Shown here piece by piece: positions 25,030 through 33,286 of a stretch of DNA of 64,000 nucleotides. Source of the DNA: Photobacterium rosenbergii (GTDB lineage Bacteria; Pseudomonadota; Gammaproteobacteria; Enterobacterales; Vibrionaceae); assembly GCF_003026455.1 (NCBI RefSeq), contig NZ_PYMB01000020.1, positions 30,631 to 94,630 of the forward strand, written 5' to 3'. Each line of letters starts with the position of its first letter. Positions within the stretch are counted from its first letter, which is position 1. Both the position numbers and the translations under genes were made by a program. The notes below the pieces were generated by a model. That model had not been told where the DNA came from, made no database searches, and saw nothing but the letters and a program-made list of their open reading frames with translations.

Positions 25030-25944
25030 TTATTTCACATCATCATACGTCGCGCTTTCTAGCAACGCGGCGATGGTGTCTTCGAAGCTCATGCCGGCTT
25101 CTTTAGTTGCCATCGGGAAGACACTGCGGGTCGTCATGCCCGGTACCGTGTTCATCTCGATCAGCCAGATTTTCCCTTGGTTATCAAGGAATGTATCAAC
25201 CCGTCCCCATCCTCGACAGCCCAACGTTTTGTAGGCGGTAAGCGCCGCTTCCTGCATGGCTTTTTCTTGTTCCGCCGTCAAATCTGATGGGCAATGGTAA
25301 GTCGCAGTTTGATTACCGAATTTTGCATCCCAATCGAAGAAGCTGTCGGATTTTATCTGAACAACAGGGAGCGCTTTACCATCAAGAATCGCGCAGGTGT
25401 ATTCTCGGCCAGTGATGAATTGCTCGACCAGAATCTCATCATCGTATTCAAACGCATCAATCAGCGCATTATAAAGCTCATCAGACGAAGAAGCTTTAGA
25501 TACACCGATACTGCAACCTTGGTTCACCGGTTTGACGACGACGGGGTAAGTTAGATCGGCCAGGGTAGTTTTGATGGTGTCGGTCGGCGTGTGCTTGTTG
25601 ACCTTGATCCAGTTCGCGGTTTGCAGACCATTAGAGCGCCAGATCTCTTTGGTCTTGAGCTTGTTGAGTGAAATGGACGAGGCCAAAAGGCCACTTCCGG
25701 TATAGGGGATTTTGAGCAAATCTAGCAGGGCTTGTAGGTGCCCGCTTTCACCCATACCGCCATGAAGGGCAATGAAAACTTTGTCGAGGTTGAAGAAGCC
25801 TTGCAGGGTGATATCAATGTGGCGGGGATCAATCTTGATAGCTTCATAACCCAGTGATTCAACGGCATCAGCAATACAGTTGCCCGATTTTAAAGAGACT
25901 TCGCGCTCGCTTGACTCTCCGCCGTATAAAATTCCAATTCTCAT
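25030..25944 (-). CDS. ddl: D-alanine--D-alanine ligase
   Basis: ATP-grasp ligase of 304 residues joining two D-alanines for peptidoglycan. Visible: GGESSEREVSLKSG near the N-terminus, ALHGGMGESG, VVKPVNQGCSIGVSK, EQFITGREYTC and the metal site LIEMNTVPGMT. It is outside a cell-division cluster and stands alone, so it may be a second ligase (DdlA-like) or the only one. Confidence 0.93.
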   Translation of the reverse strand: MRIGILYGGESSEREVSLKSGNCIADAVESLGYEAIKIDPRHIDITLQGFFNLDKVFIALHGGMGESGHLQALLDLLKIPYTGSGLLASSISLNKLKTKEIWRSNGLQTANWIKVNKHTPTDTIKTTLADLTYPVVVKPVNQGCSIGVSKASSSDELYNALIDAFEYDDEILVEQFITGREYTCAILDGKALPVVQIKSDSFFDWDAKFGNQTATYHCPSDLTAEQEKAMQEAALTAYKTLGCRGWGRVDTFLDNQGKIWLIEMNTVPGMTTRSVFPMATKEAGMSFEDTIAALLESATYDDVK

Positions 25945-26219
25945 GGTCGTGTTCCGATTAAGCTTTGCTGTGTGAAAATCATCAATAAAAATACAAACGA
26001 TTGTTTAATTTGGAACAATCGCAGTAAATAAGAATATAAAAGTGCTTGTATAGTGTTCAGTAGCTTATTGTAATGATTTGTACTTCATATTGGATTGAGA
26101 TGCCTAAAAAGTATGACATTGTGCATAACTTTATTTTCATCACAGAGAATGTTGTCTTATTTTTGAGCAAAGGGTGAATTTCTTTTCAGCTAACTTGAAA
26201 TAAATATCCTGCTAGGTAT

Positions 26220-26948
26220 ATGGCTATGAACAGACAAGTACAGCGAACGAATGTATTGAGCATGTGGTTGATTTCATTGTCTATGGGGCTGTTTGCGACG
26301 GTAGCGTTGGCATTGGAGTTTGAAGAGTACCCTCTCGATACCTTGGATAAAACGACGGCGCAAGGCGTGAAGGCCGAAGTGGTTGATTACCATGGTCAGA
26401 AAGGCATACATGTGGCGGTGTCACCTGAACATAAGTCTGCTGAGCAAGGGGGATGTGATCACTGTACATATCTTGCCCTAGAAACCATTCCGTTCCGAGA
26501 CGGTACGATTGAAATCAATTTGGCCGGTGAGTCGCAGCAGGATGCAGAAGCAACGGCAAATGGCTTTGTGGGTATTGTCTTTAGGGTTAGTGAAGATTTG
26601 TCTAAATATGAAGGCGTCTATTTCCGTCCTACCAATGCAGTCTCAGAGGATGAAGCGCAGCGCGAAATGACGGTGCAGTATTTTTCTTACCCTGACTATA
26701 CGGCAGAGCAATTGCGAGAGTCAGACCCGGGCAAATTTGAAAGTGCGGCCAATATTCGTCCCGGCCAGTGGTTTAACCTGAAAGCCGAAATCAATAATAA
26801 CCAAGCGATTTTCTATATCGATGGCGAAAAAGTATTGGTGGTGGATCGCCTATTTCACGGCTCTGAGCATAAAGGGGTTATTGGGTTTATTACCGAGCCC
26901 GGCAATGATGCTTATTTTTCCGATTTGAAGATAAAACACAGCCAGTAG
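26220..26948 (+). CDS. Secreted jelly-roll (DUF1080/3-keto-glycoside hydrolase-like) protein
   Basis: 242-residue exported protein: signal peptide about 1-33 (hydrophobic LSMWLISLSMGLFATVALA), then a concanavalin-type sandwich with FRDGTIEINLAGE, GFVGIVFRV, YEGVYFRPTN, GQWFNLKAEI and YFSDLKI. This strand pattern is typical of DUF1080/LamG-like domains that bind or cleave sugars. Catalytic residues cannot be assigned. ATG 26220 has only a weak ribosome site; ATG 26226 is possible. Monocistronic, ended by a strong terminator. Confidence 0.6.
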   Translation: MAMNRQVQRTNVLSMWLISLSMGLFATVALALEFEEYPLDTLDKTTAQGVKAEVVDYHGQKGIHVAVSPEHKSAEQGGCDHCTYLALETIPFRDGTIEINLAGESQQDAEATANGFVGIVFRVSEDLSKYEGVYFRPTNAVSEDEAQREMTVQYFSYPDYTAEQLRESDPGKFESAANIRPGQWFNLKAEINNNQAIFYIDGEKVLVVDRLFHGSEHKGVIGFITEPGNDAYFSDLKIKHSQ

Positions 26949-26961
26949 TTGTGAGTTTGAT

Positions 26962-26997
26962 AAAAAAAGAGCAAGGCTTTTGCCTTGCTCTTTTTTG
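26962..26997. terminator. Bidirectional terminator
   Basis: AAAAGAGCAAGGC, loop TTTT, GCCTTGCTCTTTT with A and T runs on either side; serves both convergent genes. Confidence 0.92.
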
Positions 26998-27024
26998 ACG
27001 CTAGTCGTTAATTCAGTCGAATAC

Positions 27025-28611
27025 TTAGTTAGTAACAGGCTCAGCAGCGACAACAGGCTTACTCTTGCGAACAGCAAAGGCGCAGAACGCCATGAACCAC
27101 AGGCCACTTACTGCCACACCCGCCCATGCTGAATGGGTGTAGCCGATAGCGAGGTAACCGAGTAGGGCACCGAATGCGACCGAACAAGCGTATGGAAGTT
27201 GGGTCATCACATGGTCCATGTGGTGGCAGCCTGCCCCTGTTGCTGACAAGATACTGGTGCTTGAAATCGGTGAGCTGTGATCGCCAAATACCGCACCTGC
27301 TAGTACTGCAGACAGCATAGGAAGCAGCAGGGCGATGTCACTGGCTGCAGCAATATCCCCGGCTAGCGGTAGCATGATGCCGAACGTACCCCAGCTGGTG
27401 CCAGTTGCAAATGCCATGGCACAAGATAGCAGGAAGACAACAGCAGGAAGCAGCTCAACCGGCAGGTTACCGTTAGACATTGAAGCCAGGTAGATACCGG
27501 TTTGCATGTCACGTACAACCGCACCAATTGTCCAGGCAAAAAACAGGATAATGATGGCTGGCATCATAGCAGAAATGCCTTGTGGGGCAGCTTTCATCCA
27601 GCTGCCGGCATCCAGCTTAAGGCGAAGGGCAAGGCCGATAGAGACTACCAAGCTGCAGATTGCACCGTAAACAAGCGACGAACCCACATTGGTGTTCTCG
27701 AAAGAGCCGATCACGCTGAAAGCTTCACCGTTGGCGGCCAATACATCCGCGCCTGACTGCACCATGAAAAATACGGTTGCCATAGTCAGGGTCAGGATAG
27801 GCAATACCATATCGATCATGCCACCTGTGGCTGATTCTGGTGTTTCTACGTCTAGACCGGCTGGCTTGCCTTTCGATTCATCCCATAGCTTGCCTTCAAG
27901 TGCCCACTTCTCATGCTTGCGCATCGGACCGATATCTAACTGGAACGCAATCACACACAGCACCATCACCAGAGTGAATACCGCGTATAGGTTCATTGGC
28001 ATCATCTCGACAAACGCCGAGATTGGACTCTGATCGGTCACGCCATGTGCCACCATGATACCGCCAACGAGCGCGATGATGTAGGCACCCCATGAAGAGA
28101 TTGGCATCAATACGCAAACCGGCGCAGCCGTGGAGTCCAGCAGGTAAGCCAGTTTGGCACGTGAAATATTGAACCGGTCGGTAACCGGACGGCAGATAGC
28201 ACCTACCGATAGGCTGTGGAAGAAATCATCGATGAAAAAGATAAAGACCATCAAGCCCGTCAGTGACTTGGCACTGCGGCGGTCTTTACAGCGAACCGCT
28301 GCCCAGTCGGCGAATGCCTGGGTAGCACCGGAGACGCTCATCAGGCTGATCAGCGCGCCAAGTAGCAACATGAAGATAATCATGTTGACGTTATCACTGT
28401 TCATCGCACCGTCAACCCACACAATTGCCAGCACTTTGCTGACCAAATATTGCAGAGATTCGAGCGGAGAGTACTGGTTAAGCATCATTGCGCCGGCAAA
28501 GATACCCGCGCCGAGGGAAAGCAAAACCCGCCTGGTGGTGACCGCAAGGATAACAGCCAGCATGGCAGGGATAACGGACATTAGCGAGTCCGAGAAATCG
28601 ACAAGGTTCAT
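27025..28611 (-). CDS. lysW: NhaC-family transporter under lysine riboswitch, probable lysine transporter
   Basis: 528-residue inner-membrane protein with about 12 segments, of the NhaC Na+/H+ antiporter superfamily: FFIDDFFHSLSVGAI, DSTAAPVCVLMPISSWGAY, ATGTSWGTFGIMLPLAG and GDHSSPISSTSILSATG are visible. The 5' leader contains a lysine riboswitch, so its cargo is almost certainly lysine. Rodionov and co-workers named such L-box-controlled NhaC proteins LysW and proposed lysine uptake. Ion coupling is unproven. Confidence 0.88.
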   Translation of the reverse strand: MNLVDFSDSLMSVIPAMLAVILAVTTRRVLLSLGAGIFAGAMMLNQYSPLESLQYLVSKVLAIVWVDGAMNSDNVNMIIFMLLLGALISLMSVSGATQAFADWAAVRCKDRRSAKSLTGLMVFIFFIDDFFHSLSVGAICRPVTDRFNISRAKLAYLLDSTAAPVCVLMPISSWGAYIIALVGGIMVAHGVTDQSPISAFVEMMPMNLYAVFTLVMVLCVIAFQLDIGPMRKHEKWALEGKLWDESKGKPAGLDVETPESATGGMIDMVLPILTLTMATVFFMVQSGADVLAANGEAFSVIGSFENTNVGSSLVYGAICSLVVSIGLALRLKLDAGSWMKAAPQGISAMMPAIIILFFAWTIGAVVRDMQTGIYLASMSNGNLPVELLPAVVFLLSCAMAFATGTSWGTFGIMLPLAGDIAAASDIALLLPMLSAVLAGAVFGDHSSPISSTSILSATGAGCHHMDHVMTQLPYACSVAFGALLGYLAIGYTHSAWAGVAVSGLWFMAFCAFAVRKSKPVVAAEPVTN

Positions 28612-28692
28612 GATCTCATCACACCTATGTGTTTCAGGTGGAGATCTACCGAAAGGAAGTGTAACTAAGACGCAGAAAAAGAAGACTTGTTA

Positions 28693-28860
28693 CCCCCTCA
28701 GGTAGCGCTCCATAGGTAAATACTATGGCAGTTCTGTGCCTATTCGACACAGACCCAGCGACTGAGTTGATGGCTGCAGTCACTTCGGCGCTGACTCCTT
28801 TCTCCGGCTTCAAAGGTATCACCCTCCACACGGTTACTTATAGGCAGCGCGCCTCTACTG
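28693..28860 (-). promoter_or_regulatory. Lysine riboswitch (L box)
   Basis: Read on the minus strand the leader shows the conserved lysine aptamer blocks in order: AGAGGCGCG, AAGTA, GGAGGGTGAT, GAAGCCGGAGAAAGG, GCGCCGAAG, GCTGGGTCTGTG, TCGAATAGGCACAGAACTGC and finally GGAGCGCTACCT, which closes P1 with the first block. It lies about 80 bases before the transporter ATG. In the gap, CACCT/AGGTG can form a hairpin just before the start region, consistent with control of translation initiation. Confidence 0.93.
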
Positions 28861-29051
28861 ATTTAGGGTTTATCACCGTCAATCCTACTGGATTTTGGTC
28901 ATAAGTCTAACATTATATACGGCTGAATATTTATGTCAGCTAATAATAAGCTTTTTTCATGGTCTTGATTAGAATCTTGGTTTGAAGCGCTAGCCCTTTC
29001 CTCGGATTATCCGTTTTACCCATTGCTGGGTTTTAATTTTAAGGAGCTAAC

Positions 29052-30965
29052 GTGTTTTCTCGCAAACACTTTGAATTGATTGATAAACCAACGTTCTTCG
29101 GGGCGTTGGGGATGTTGATCTCGGTTGTGGTGCCTTTGCTGCTGTTTCCGGCGCAAGGGGCAGAATGGATTGCTGTCGCCAAAACGTTTATGACCGATAA
29201 ACTCGGTTTCCTCTATTTGGCGCTTGGTGTCGGTGCATTCTTCTTTATGATTTACATCGTTTTTTCCGATATCGGCCAAATCAAACTGGGCGATCCTGAT
29301 GAGCAGCCCGAGTTTACGACGGCGTCATGGGCGGCCATGCTGTTCTGTGGGGGTATCGGTGCCAGTATTCTTTACTGGGGGACAATTGAGTGGGCGTATT
29401 ACTACCAAGCGCCTCCGTTCCAGTTAGAACCTGGTAGTGAAGAAGCGGTCCGCTGGGCGGCAACTTATGGCTTGTTCCACTGGGGGCCGATTGCATGGTC
29501 TATTTATTTGGTCCCTGCATTGCCGATTGCTTATTTCTTCTATGTGCGCAAGCAGCCTGTACTTAAGGTCTCGGCGGCATTGATGCCAGTGATCGGGGAA
29601 GCCCGCAGTTATGGTTGGCTGGGTAAAGTCATCGATGTGCTATTTATCTTCGGCTTGCTGGGCGGTGGTGCTACAACGCTGGGCTTGGCTGCGCCGTTGA
29701 TCACCGAGGGTGCCAACTACCTATTTGGCGTACCGAAAGATACGGTTACCCAAGTTATCGTATTGATGATTTGTACCGCCATCTTCGCCTACTCGGCGTA
29801 TGCCGGTATGGAGAAGGGCATTAAGTTCCTCAGTAATATCAACTTCTGGGGAGCTTTGGGTCTGCTGGCTTTTATTCTGGTGACAGGGCCAACGATATTC
29901 ATGCTGGAAACAGGCTTGGATTCGCTGGGCCGAATGTTGTCGAACTTCTTTGTGATGGCAACATGGGCTGAACCGTTCGGCGGCTATGGCTCGTTTGAAA
30001 ATACCCATTTCCCGCAGGATTGGACCATTTTCTACTGGGCGTGGTGGCTGGTGTTTGCCCCGAGTATGGGCTTGTTTGTCGCGAGGATCTCCCGTGGTCG
30101 CACCATCAAGCAGATGGTGACCGGTTCGATATTCTTCGGGTCGATGGGATGCTTCTTGTTCTTCATGATTTTGGGTAACTACGGTCTGTCGCTTCAGCTA
30201 TCGGGTGCTTTGGATGTAGTTGGCATCTTGAACTCTGAGGGTGCGACAAAAGCTATTTTCTCTATCCTTGAGCTGTTGCCGTTTAGTACCTTGGTCATCG
30301 CAGCATTCACCCTGCTGTGTTTGATTTTTACCGCAACGACGTTTGATTCGATTTCCTATATTTTGGCATCGGTCGTGCAAAACAACGTGACTGAAGATCC
30401 AATGCGCTGGAACCGCTTATTCTGGGCATTTGCTTTGTCATTCATGCCATCGGTATTGCTGTTCATGGGAGGCTTGTCGACCCTGCAAACGGCGGCTATC
30501 GTCGGCGGCTTACCGTTGTTGGTGATAGCTGTAATGCTGATGATGTCGGCGGTGAAGGCAGCAACACTCGATCTGACCCACCAGGAAGGTTATGAAGATC
30601 CGGTGATCAACATCGAGGAGTTACCTGATGTCGACCCATGGTCTAATGAAGGTATGGCGCTGACCAAGTTCGAGGAGCTGAAAGAAATCGCCATGGCGGC
30701 GGCTGAAGCCGAGCGCGAAGCACTTTACAAAGTGTGGAAGCTTAAGAAAAAAATCCGTGCCGAAGCGGTGGCTAACGGGGAATCCGGTATGGATTTCAGC
30801 GATGCGCCGCAAGAACGTTTGGACCAACTACAACAGTTAATGGACGATGCCATGACAGCTAAAGAGAATAAGCTGGTGGCCTCGGAAGAAGCGCAGGAAG
30901 CCCGCAAGGTGTTTAACGAACTGATGCGAACTCGATTGGAGTCTATGGTCGAGCAAGAAGCATAA
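29052..30965 (+). CDS. BCCT-family transporter with long cytoplasmic tail
   Basis: 637-residue secondary transporter for betaine, carnitine, choline or a related quaternary amine. Family marks are CGGIGASILYWGTIEWAYYY and the Trp-rich segment FYWAWWLVFAPSMGLFVA, followed by RISRGRTIKQ. About 12 membrane segments cover residues 15-505. The final ~110 residues are charged and predicted helical/coiled-coil, longer than usual. Start is GTG 29052, with AAGGAG five bases upstream. Substrate not determinable. Confidence 0.88.
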   Translation: MFSRKHFELIDKPTFFGALGMLISVVVPLLLFPAQGAEWIAVAKTFMTDKLGFLYLALGVGAFFFMIYIVFSDIGQIKLGDPDEQPEFTTASWAAMLFCGGIGASILYWGTIEWAYYYQAPPFQLEPGSEEAVRWAATYGLFHWGPIAWSIYLVPALPIAYFFYVRKQPVLKVSAALMPVIGEARSYGWLGKVIDVLFIFGLLGGGATTLGLAAPLITEGANYLFGVPKDTVTQVIVLMICTAIFAYSAYAGMEKGIKFLSNINFWGALGLLAFILVTGPTIFMLETGLDSLGRMLSNFFVMATWAEPFGGYGSFENTHFPQDWTIFYWAWWLVFAPSMGLFVARISRGRTIKQMVTGSIFFGSMGCFLFFMILGNYGLSLQLSGALDVVGILNSEGATKAIFSILELLPFSTLVIAAFTLLCLIFTATTFDSISYILASVVQNNVTEDPMRWNRLFWAFALSFMPSVLLFMGGLSTLQTAAIVGGLPLLVIAVMLMMSAVKAATLDLTHQEGYEDPVINIEELPDVDPWSNEGMALTKFEELKEIAMAAAEAEREALYKVWKLKKKIRAEAVANGESGMDFSDAPQERLDQLQQLMDDAMTAKENKLVASEEAQEARKVFNELMRTRLESMVEQEA

Positions 30966-30986
30966 GCAATTGTTTAGACCAAATTA

Positions 30987-31017
30987 AAATGCCGAGTCAT
31001 CTGACTCGGCATTTTTG
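30987..31017. terminator. Bidirectional terminator
   Basis: AAAATGCCGAGTCA, TC, TGACTCGGCATTTTT; a strong stem with A/T flanks between convergent genes. Confidence 0.92.
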
Positions 31018-31046
31018 TATATAAGGCCTTTGTTTTTAAGAAGGCG

Positions 31047-32171
31047 TTAGATCTGATCGACTACAGCCCACACGGCAGCTAACACATCCTGGCCGAAGGC
31101 GACACTACGCTCTGGTGACCAGCCATAGAATTCATCAGGGTGGCTGATGTGATCTTTGAACGGCATCTCGATGGTGTAGGACAGGCACTTGAACTGCTCG
31201 GCGACCCAGTTTGAGCCTATGGTAAGGTTAGCCTTGCCTGGCTCGTCTTTGTCGTAGCCATGGGCAACCTGGAACTCAGGGGTGATAGTTAGCAAAGCAG
31301 CTTTGAAGGCGTTTTCCAAAGCAGCATGACGTTCGTTGTAGGATGGGATCCCTTCACTGCCTGCCACGAAGTTATACGGGATCGCTTCGTCACCGTGTAT
31401 GTCGAGGAACATATCGACACCAGTCGCCAGCATACGCTCGCGGACAAGGAAAACCTCTGGACTCTTATCCATTGATGGCGTTTGCCATTCGCGGTTTAGG
31501 TTGACACCAATGGCATTGGTCCGCAGGTGGCCACGGATACTGCCGTCCGGATTCATGTTCGGCACGATATGGAATACCGCTTTATCGAGCAGAGCTTTGG
31601 CTACCGTGTCGGTATCATCGAGCAGGCGCTGAAGCAGGCCTTCGATGAACCATTCGGCCATGGTTTCGCCCGGGTGCTGACGACCAATGATCCAGATGTC
31701 TTTCTTTCCATCAGTTGGCTCACCAATAGTCAGCAAGCTCATGTCGTTGCCATCGAGAGTAGTACCGAGGGTTTCCAGCTTACAGTTGAACTGGCTTTGC
31801 GCTTGGTGCAGCAAATCTTGGTGGCGGTCGTAACTGTAAGGTGCGAAGTAGGCAAAATACATTGAGCCATATTCTGGGATCACCTTGAAGCTCAGGGTAT
31901 CGCCATCAAACTCCGCCGGAATACGGAACCATTCTTCCCTATCGTAGGAGGCAACCACATCATAGTCCTGCCATCCTTCTGGGTAGGCGGATTTGGCCAG
32001 GTTTAAGATTGAAAACTGATGTTGTTGCTGGGGCTCGCTTTCAAGACGGAAGTGGAACCATTGTGAAATCTCTGACTGGTTGTCGGCAGGGATAGTTAGC
32101 TGGATATTGTCTGGCGAATCGGCACTGACGATATGGATGTTACCACTTTCGAAATTGCTGAAAATTTTCAT
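31047..32171 (-). CDS. M14 zinc carboxypeptidase, cytosolic (CCP-like)
   Basis: 374-residue metallopeptidase without a signal peptide. N-terminal ~130 residues are a beta-rich domain (ISQWFHFRLES, YFAYFAPYSYDRH) typical of the cytosolic carboxypeptidase branch; the catalytic domain has the zinc pair HPGETMAEW and a later DIHGDE, with the general base glutamate in TIEMPFK. Bacterial members have been studied structurally but their physiological substrates are unknown. ATG 32171 is chosen over an upstream TTG at 32180. Confidence 0.85.
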   Translation of the reverse strand: MKIFSNFESGNIHIVSADSPDNIQLTIPADNQSEISQWFHFRLESEPQQQHQFSILNLAKSAYPEGWQDYDVVASYDREEWFRIPAEFDGDTLSFKVIPEYGSMYFAYFAPYSYDRHQDLLHQAQSQFNCKLETLGTTLDGNDMSLLTIGEPTDGKKDIWIIGRQHPGETMAEWFIEGLLQRLLDDTDTVAKALLDKAVFHIVPNMNPDGSIRGHLRTNAIGVNLNREWQTPSMDKSPEVFLVRERMLATGVDMFLDIHGDEAIPYNFVAGSEGIPSYNERHAALENAFKAALLTITPEFQVAHGYDKDEPGKANLTIGSNWVAEQFKCLSYTIEMPFKDHISHPDEFYGWSPERSVAFGQDVLAAVWAVVDQI

Positions 32172-32344
32172 TGTTATCAATCTTATGTTTGTTGAGGTAA
32201 AAAGAGGTTAGCTGTAAATATAGCTGGTTTGAAGCATTTATCTGTTACAGAGCGTTGATATTGCGGCAAGGGCACGGAGGAAACACTTCGGACCAATGAT
32301 TCACTGCGTTAAGATTGGTGAAAAACAATATATAGGAAGATAAA

Positions 32345-32788
32345 GTGGCTTTTCATTACGTTGCTCGTGGGGTGATCCGCGATGGTGACCATATCCTTTT
32401 GGTCAGGGCTATTGGCGATACCATGACTTTCCTGCCCGGGGGACACATTGAGTTTGGCGAATCGGCACCAGTAGCGTTGGCGCGTGAACTGTTCGAGGAG
32501 GCGTCAATAAATGCCGACGTTGGCAGGTTTATTGGTGCCGCAGAAAATGAGTGGTTCCTCGATGGGCAACCACAGGCTGAAATCAACCTGTTGTTTGAGG
32601 TTGAAACCGGCTTATCGTATTTAGAGCCTGTGGTATCGAATGAAGCTCACCTCGAGTTTTTCTGGGTACCTTGCAAAGAAATTGAGCAGTGGAACCTTTT
32701 TCCTGAGTCTCTTCGTGCTTTGGTGAACCAAGAACAAATACCTAAACAAGCATTTTGGGGATCGGGAATCCCCGATAAATCAGTATGA
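32345..32788 (+). CDS. Nudix hydrolase
   Basis: 147-residue Nudix protein. The box reads G-HIEFG-E-SAPVALA-REL-FEE-AS, with all key Glu and Arg residues. It hydrolyses a nucleoside-diphosphate-linked compound of unknown identity. GTG start at 32345 with GGAAG eight bases before. Stands alone before the tRNA pair. Confidence 0.87.
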   Translation: MAFHYVARGVIRDGDHILLVRAIGDTMTFLPGGHIEFGESAPVALARELFEEASINADVGRFIGAAENEWFLDGQPQAEINLLFEVETGLSYLEPVVSNEAHLEFFWVPCKEIEQWNLFPESLRALVNQEQIPKQAFWGSGIPDKSV

Positions 32789-32876
32789 TTACTTACTTTT
32801 TTGTGCTCTTTTGCTGATTAAACCAATGAGATGGCCTTCTGTTGCTTAATGTGTGAGCAAACAAACATTTTGGGGG

Positions 32877-32905
32877 TTTACACATCGCGGTAAGCTTTAT
32901 ATTAT
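32877..32905 (+). promoter_or_regulatory. Promoter of tRNA-Ser/tRNA-Asp
   Basis: TTTACA and TATTAT are separated by 17 bases and followed by a GC-rich discriminator (ACGCCGC), the signature of a stringently controlled stable-RNA promoter. The other two tRNA-Ser copies have the same arrangement. Confidence 0.8.
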
Positions 32906-32918
32906 ACGCCGCACTTAC

Positions 32919-33009
32919 GGAGAGATGGCTGAGTGGTTGAAAGCACCGGTCTTGAAAACCGGCATACGTTAATAGCGTATCTAGGGTTCAAATCCCTATC
33001 TCTCCGCCA
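32919..33009 (+). tRNA. tRNA-Ser(UGA), copy 1
   Basis: 91-base class II tRNA. Acceptor GGAGAGA pairs with TCTCTCC, the anticodon loop is CTTGAAA with anticodon TGA, a long variable arm follows (CATACG...CGTATC), the T-loop is GGGTTCAAATCCC, and CCA is encoded. Identical to the copies at 55098 and 63880. Confidence 0.97.
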
Positions 33010-33051
33010 CATTCTAGAAATTGGGCTTGATGCCGGATTTCATACAGAATT

Positions 33052-33128
33052 GGAGCGGTAGTTCAGTTGGTTAGAATACCGGCCTGTCACGCCGGGGGTC
33101 GCGGGTTCGAGTCCCGTCCGCTCCGCCA
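33052..33128 (+). tRNA. tRNA-Asp(GUC)
   Basis: 77 bases with encoded CCA: acceptor GGAGCGG/CCGCTCC, anticodon loop CTGTCAC (GTC), T-loop GGGTTCGAGTCCC. 42 bases after tRNA-Ser and likely in the same transcript. Confidence 0.97.
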
Positions 33129-33136
33129 CTACATTG

Positions 33137-33166
33137 AAGCCCTTGTCGAAAGACGAGGGCTTTTTT
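33137..33166 (+). terminator. Terminator of the tRNA operon
   Basis: AAGCCCTTGTC, GAAA, GACGAGGGCTT then a T run. Confidence 0.92.
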
Positions 33167-33205
33167 GTATGCGTCGAACATTGGCGTCAGCCTTTTTCGA
33201 AATAC

Positions 33206-33237
33206 AAAAAAGCCACTTCTGATTGCTCGGAAGTGGC
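33206..33237 (-). terminator. Terminator after ahpF
   Basis: On the minus strand GCCACTTC and GAAGTGGC pair around a ten-base loop, followed by TTTTTTG. Confidence 0.88.
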
Positions 33238-33286
33238 GTTGTAATTATTTCAACAAAGGACTGGAATTTATTAGGTTGGTAAGACC

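Noticed and set aside
28646..28831. 61-codon open frame before the NhaC-type gene
   Set aside because: It lies within the lysine riboswitch, whose conserved RNA blocks explain the sequence.
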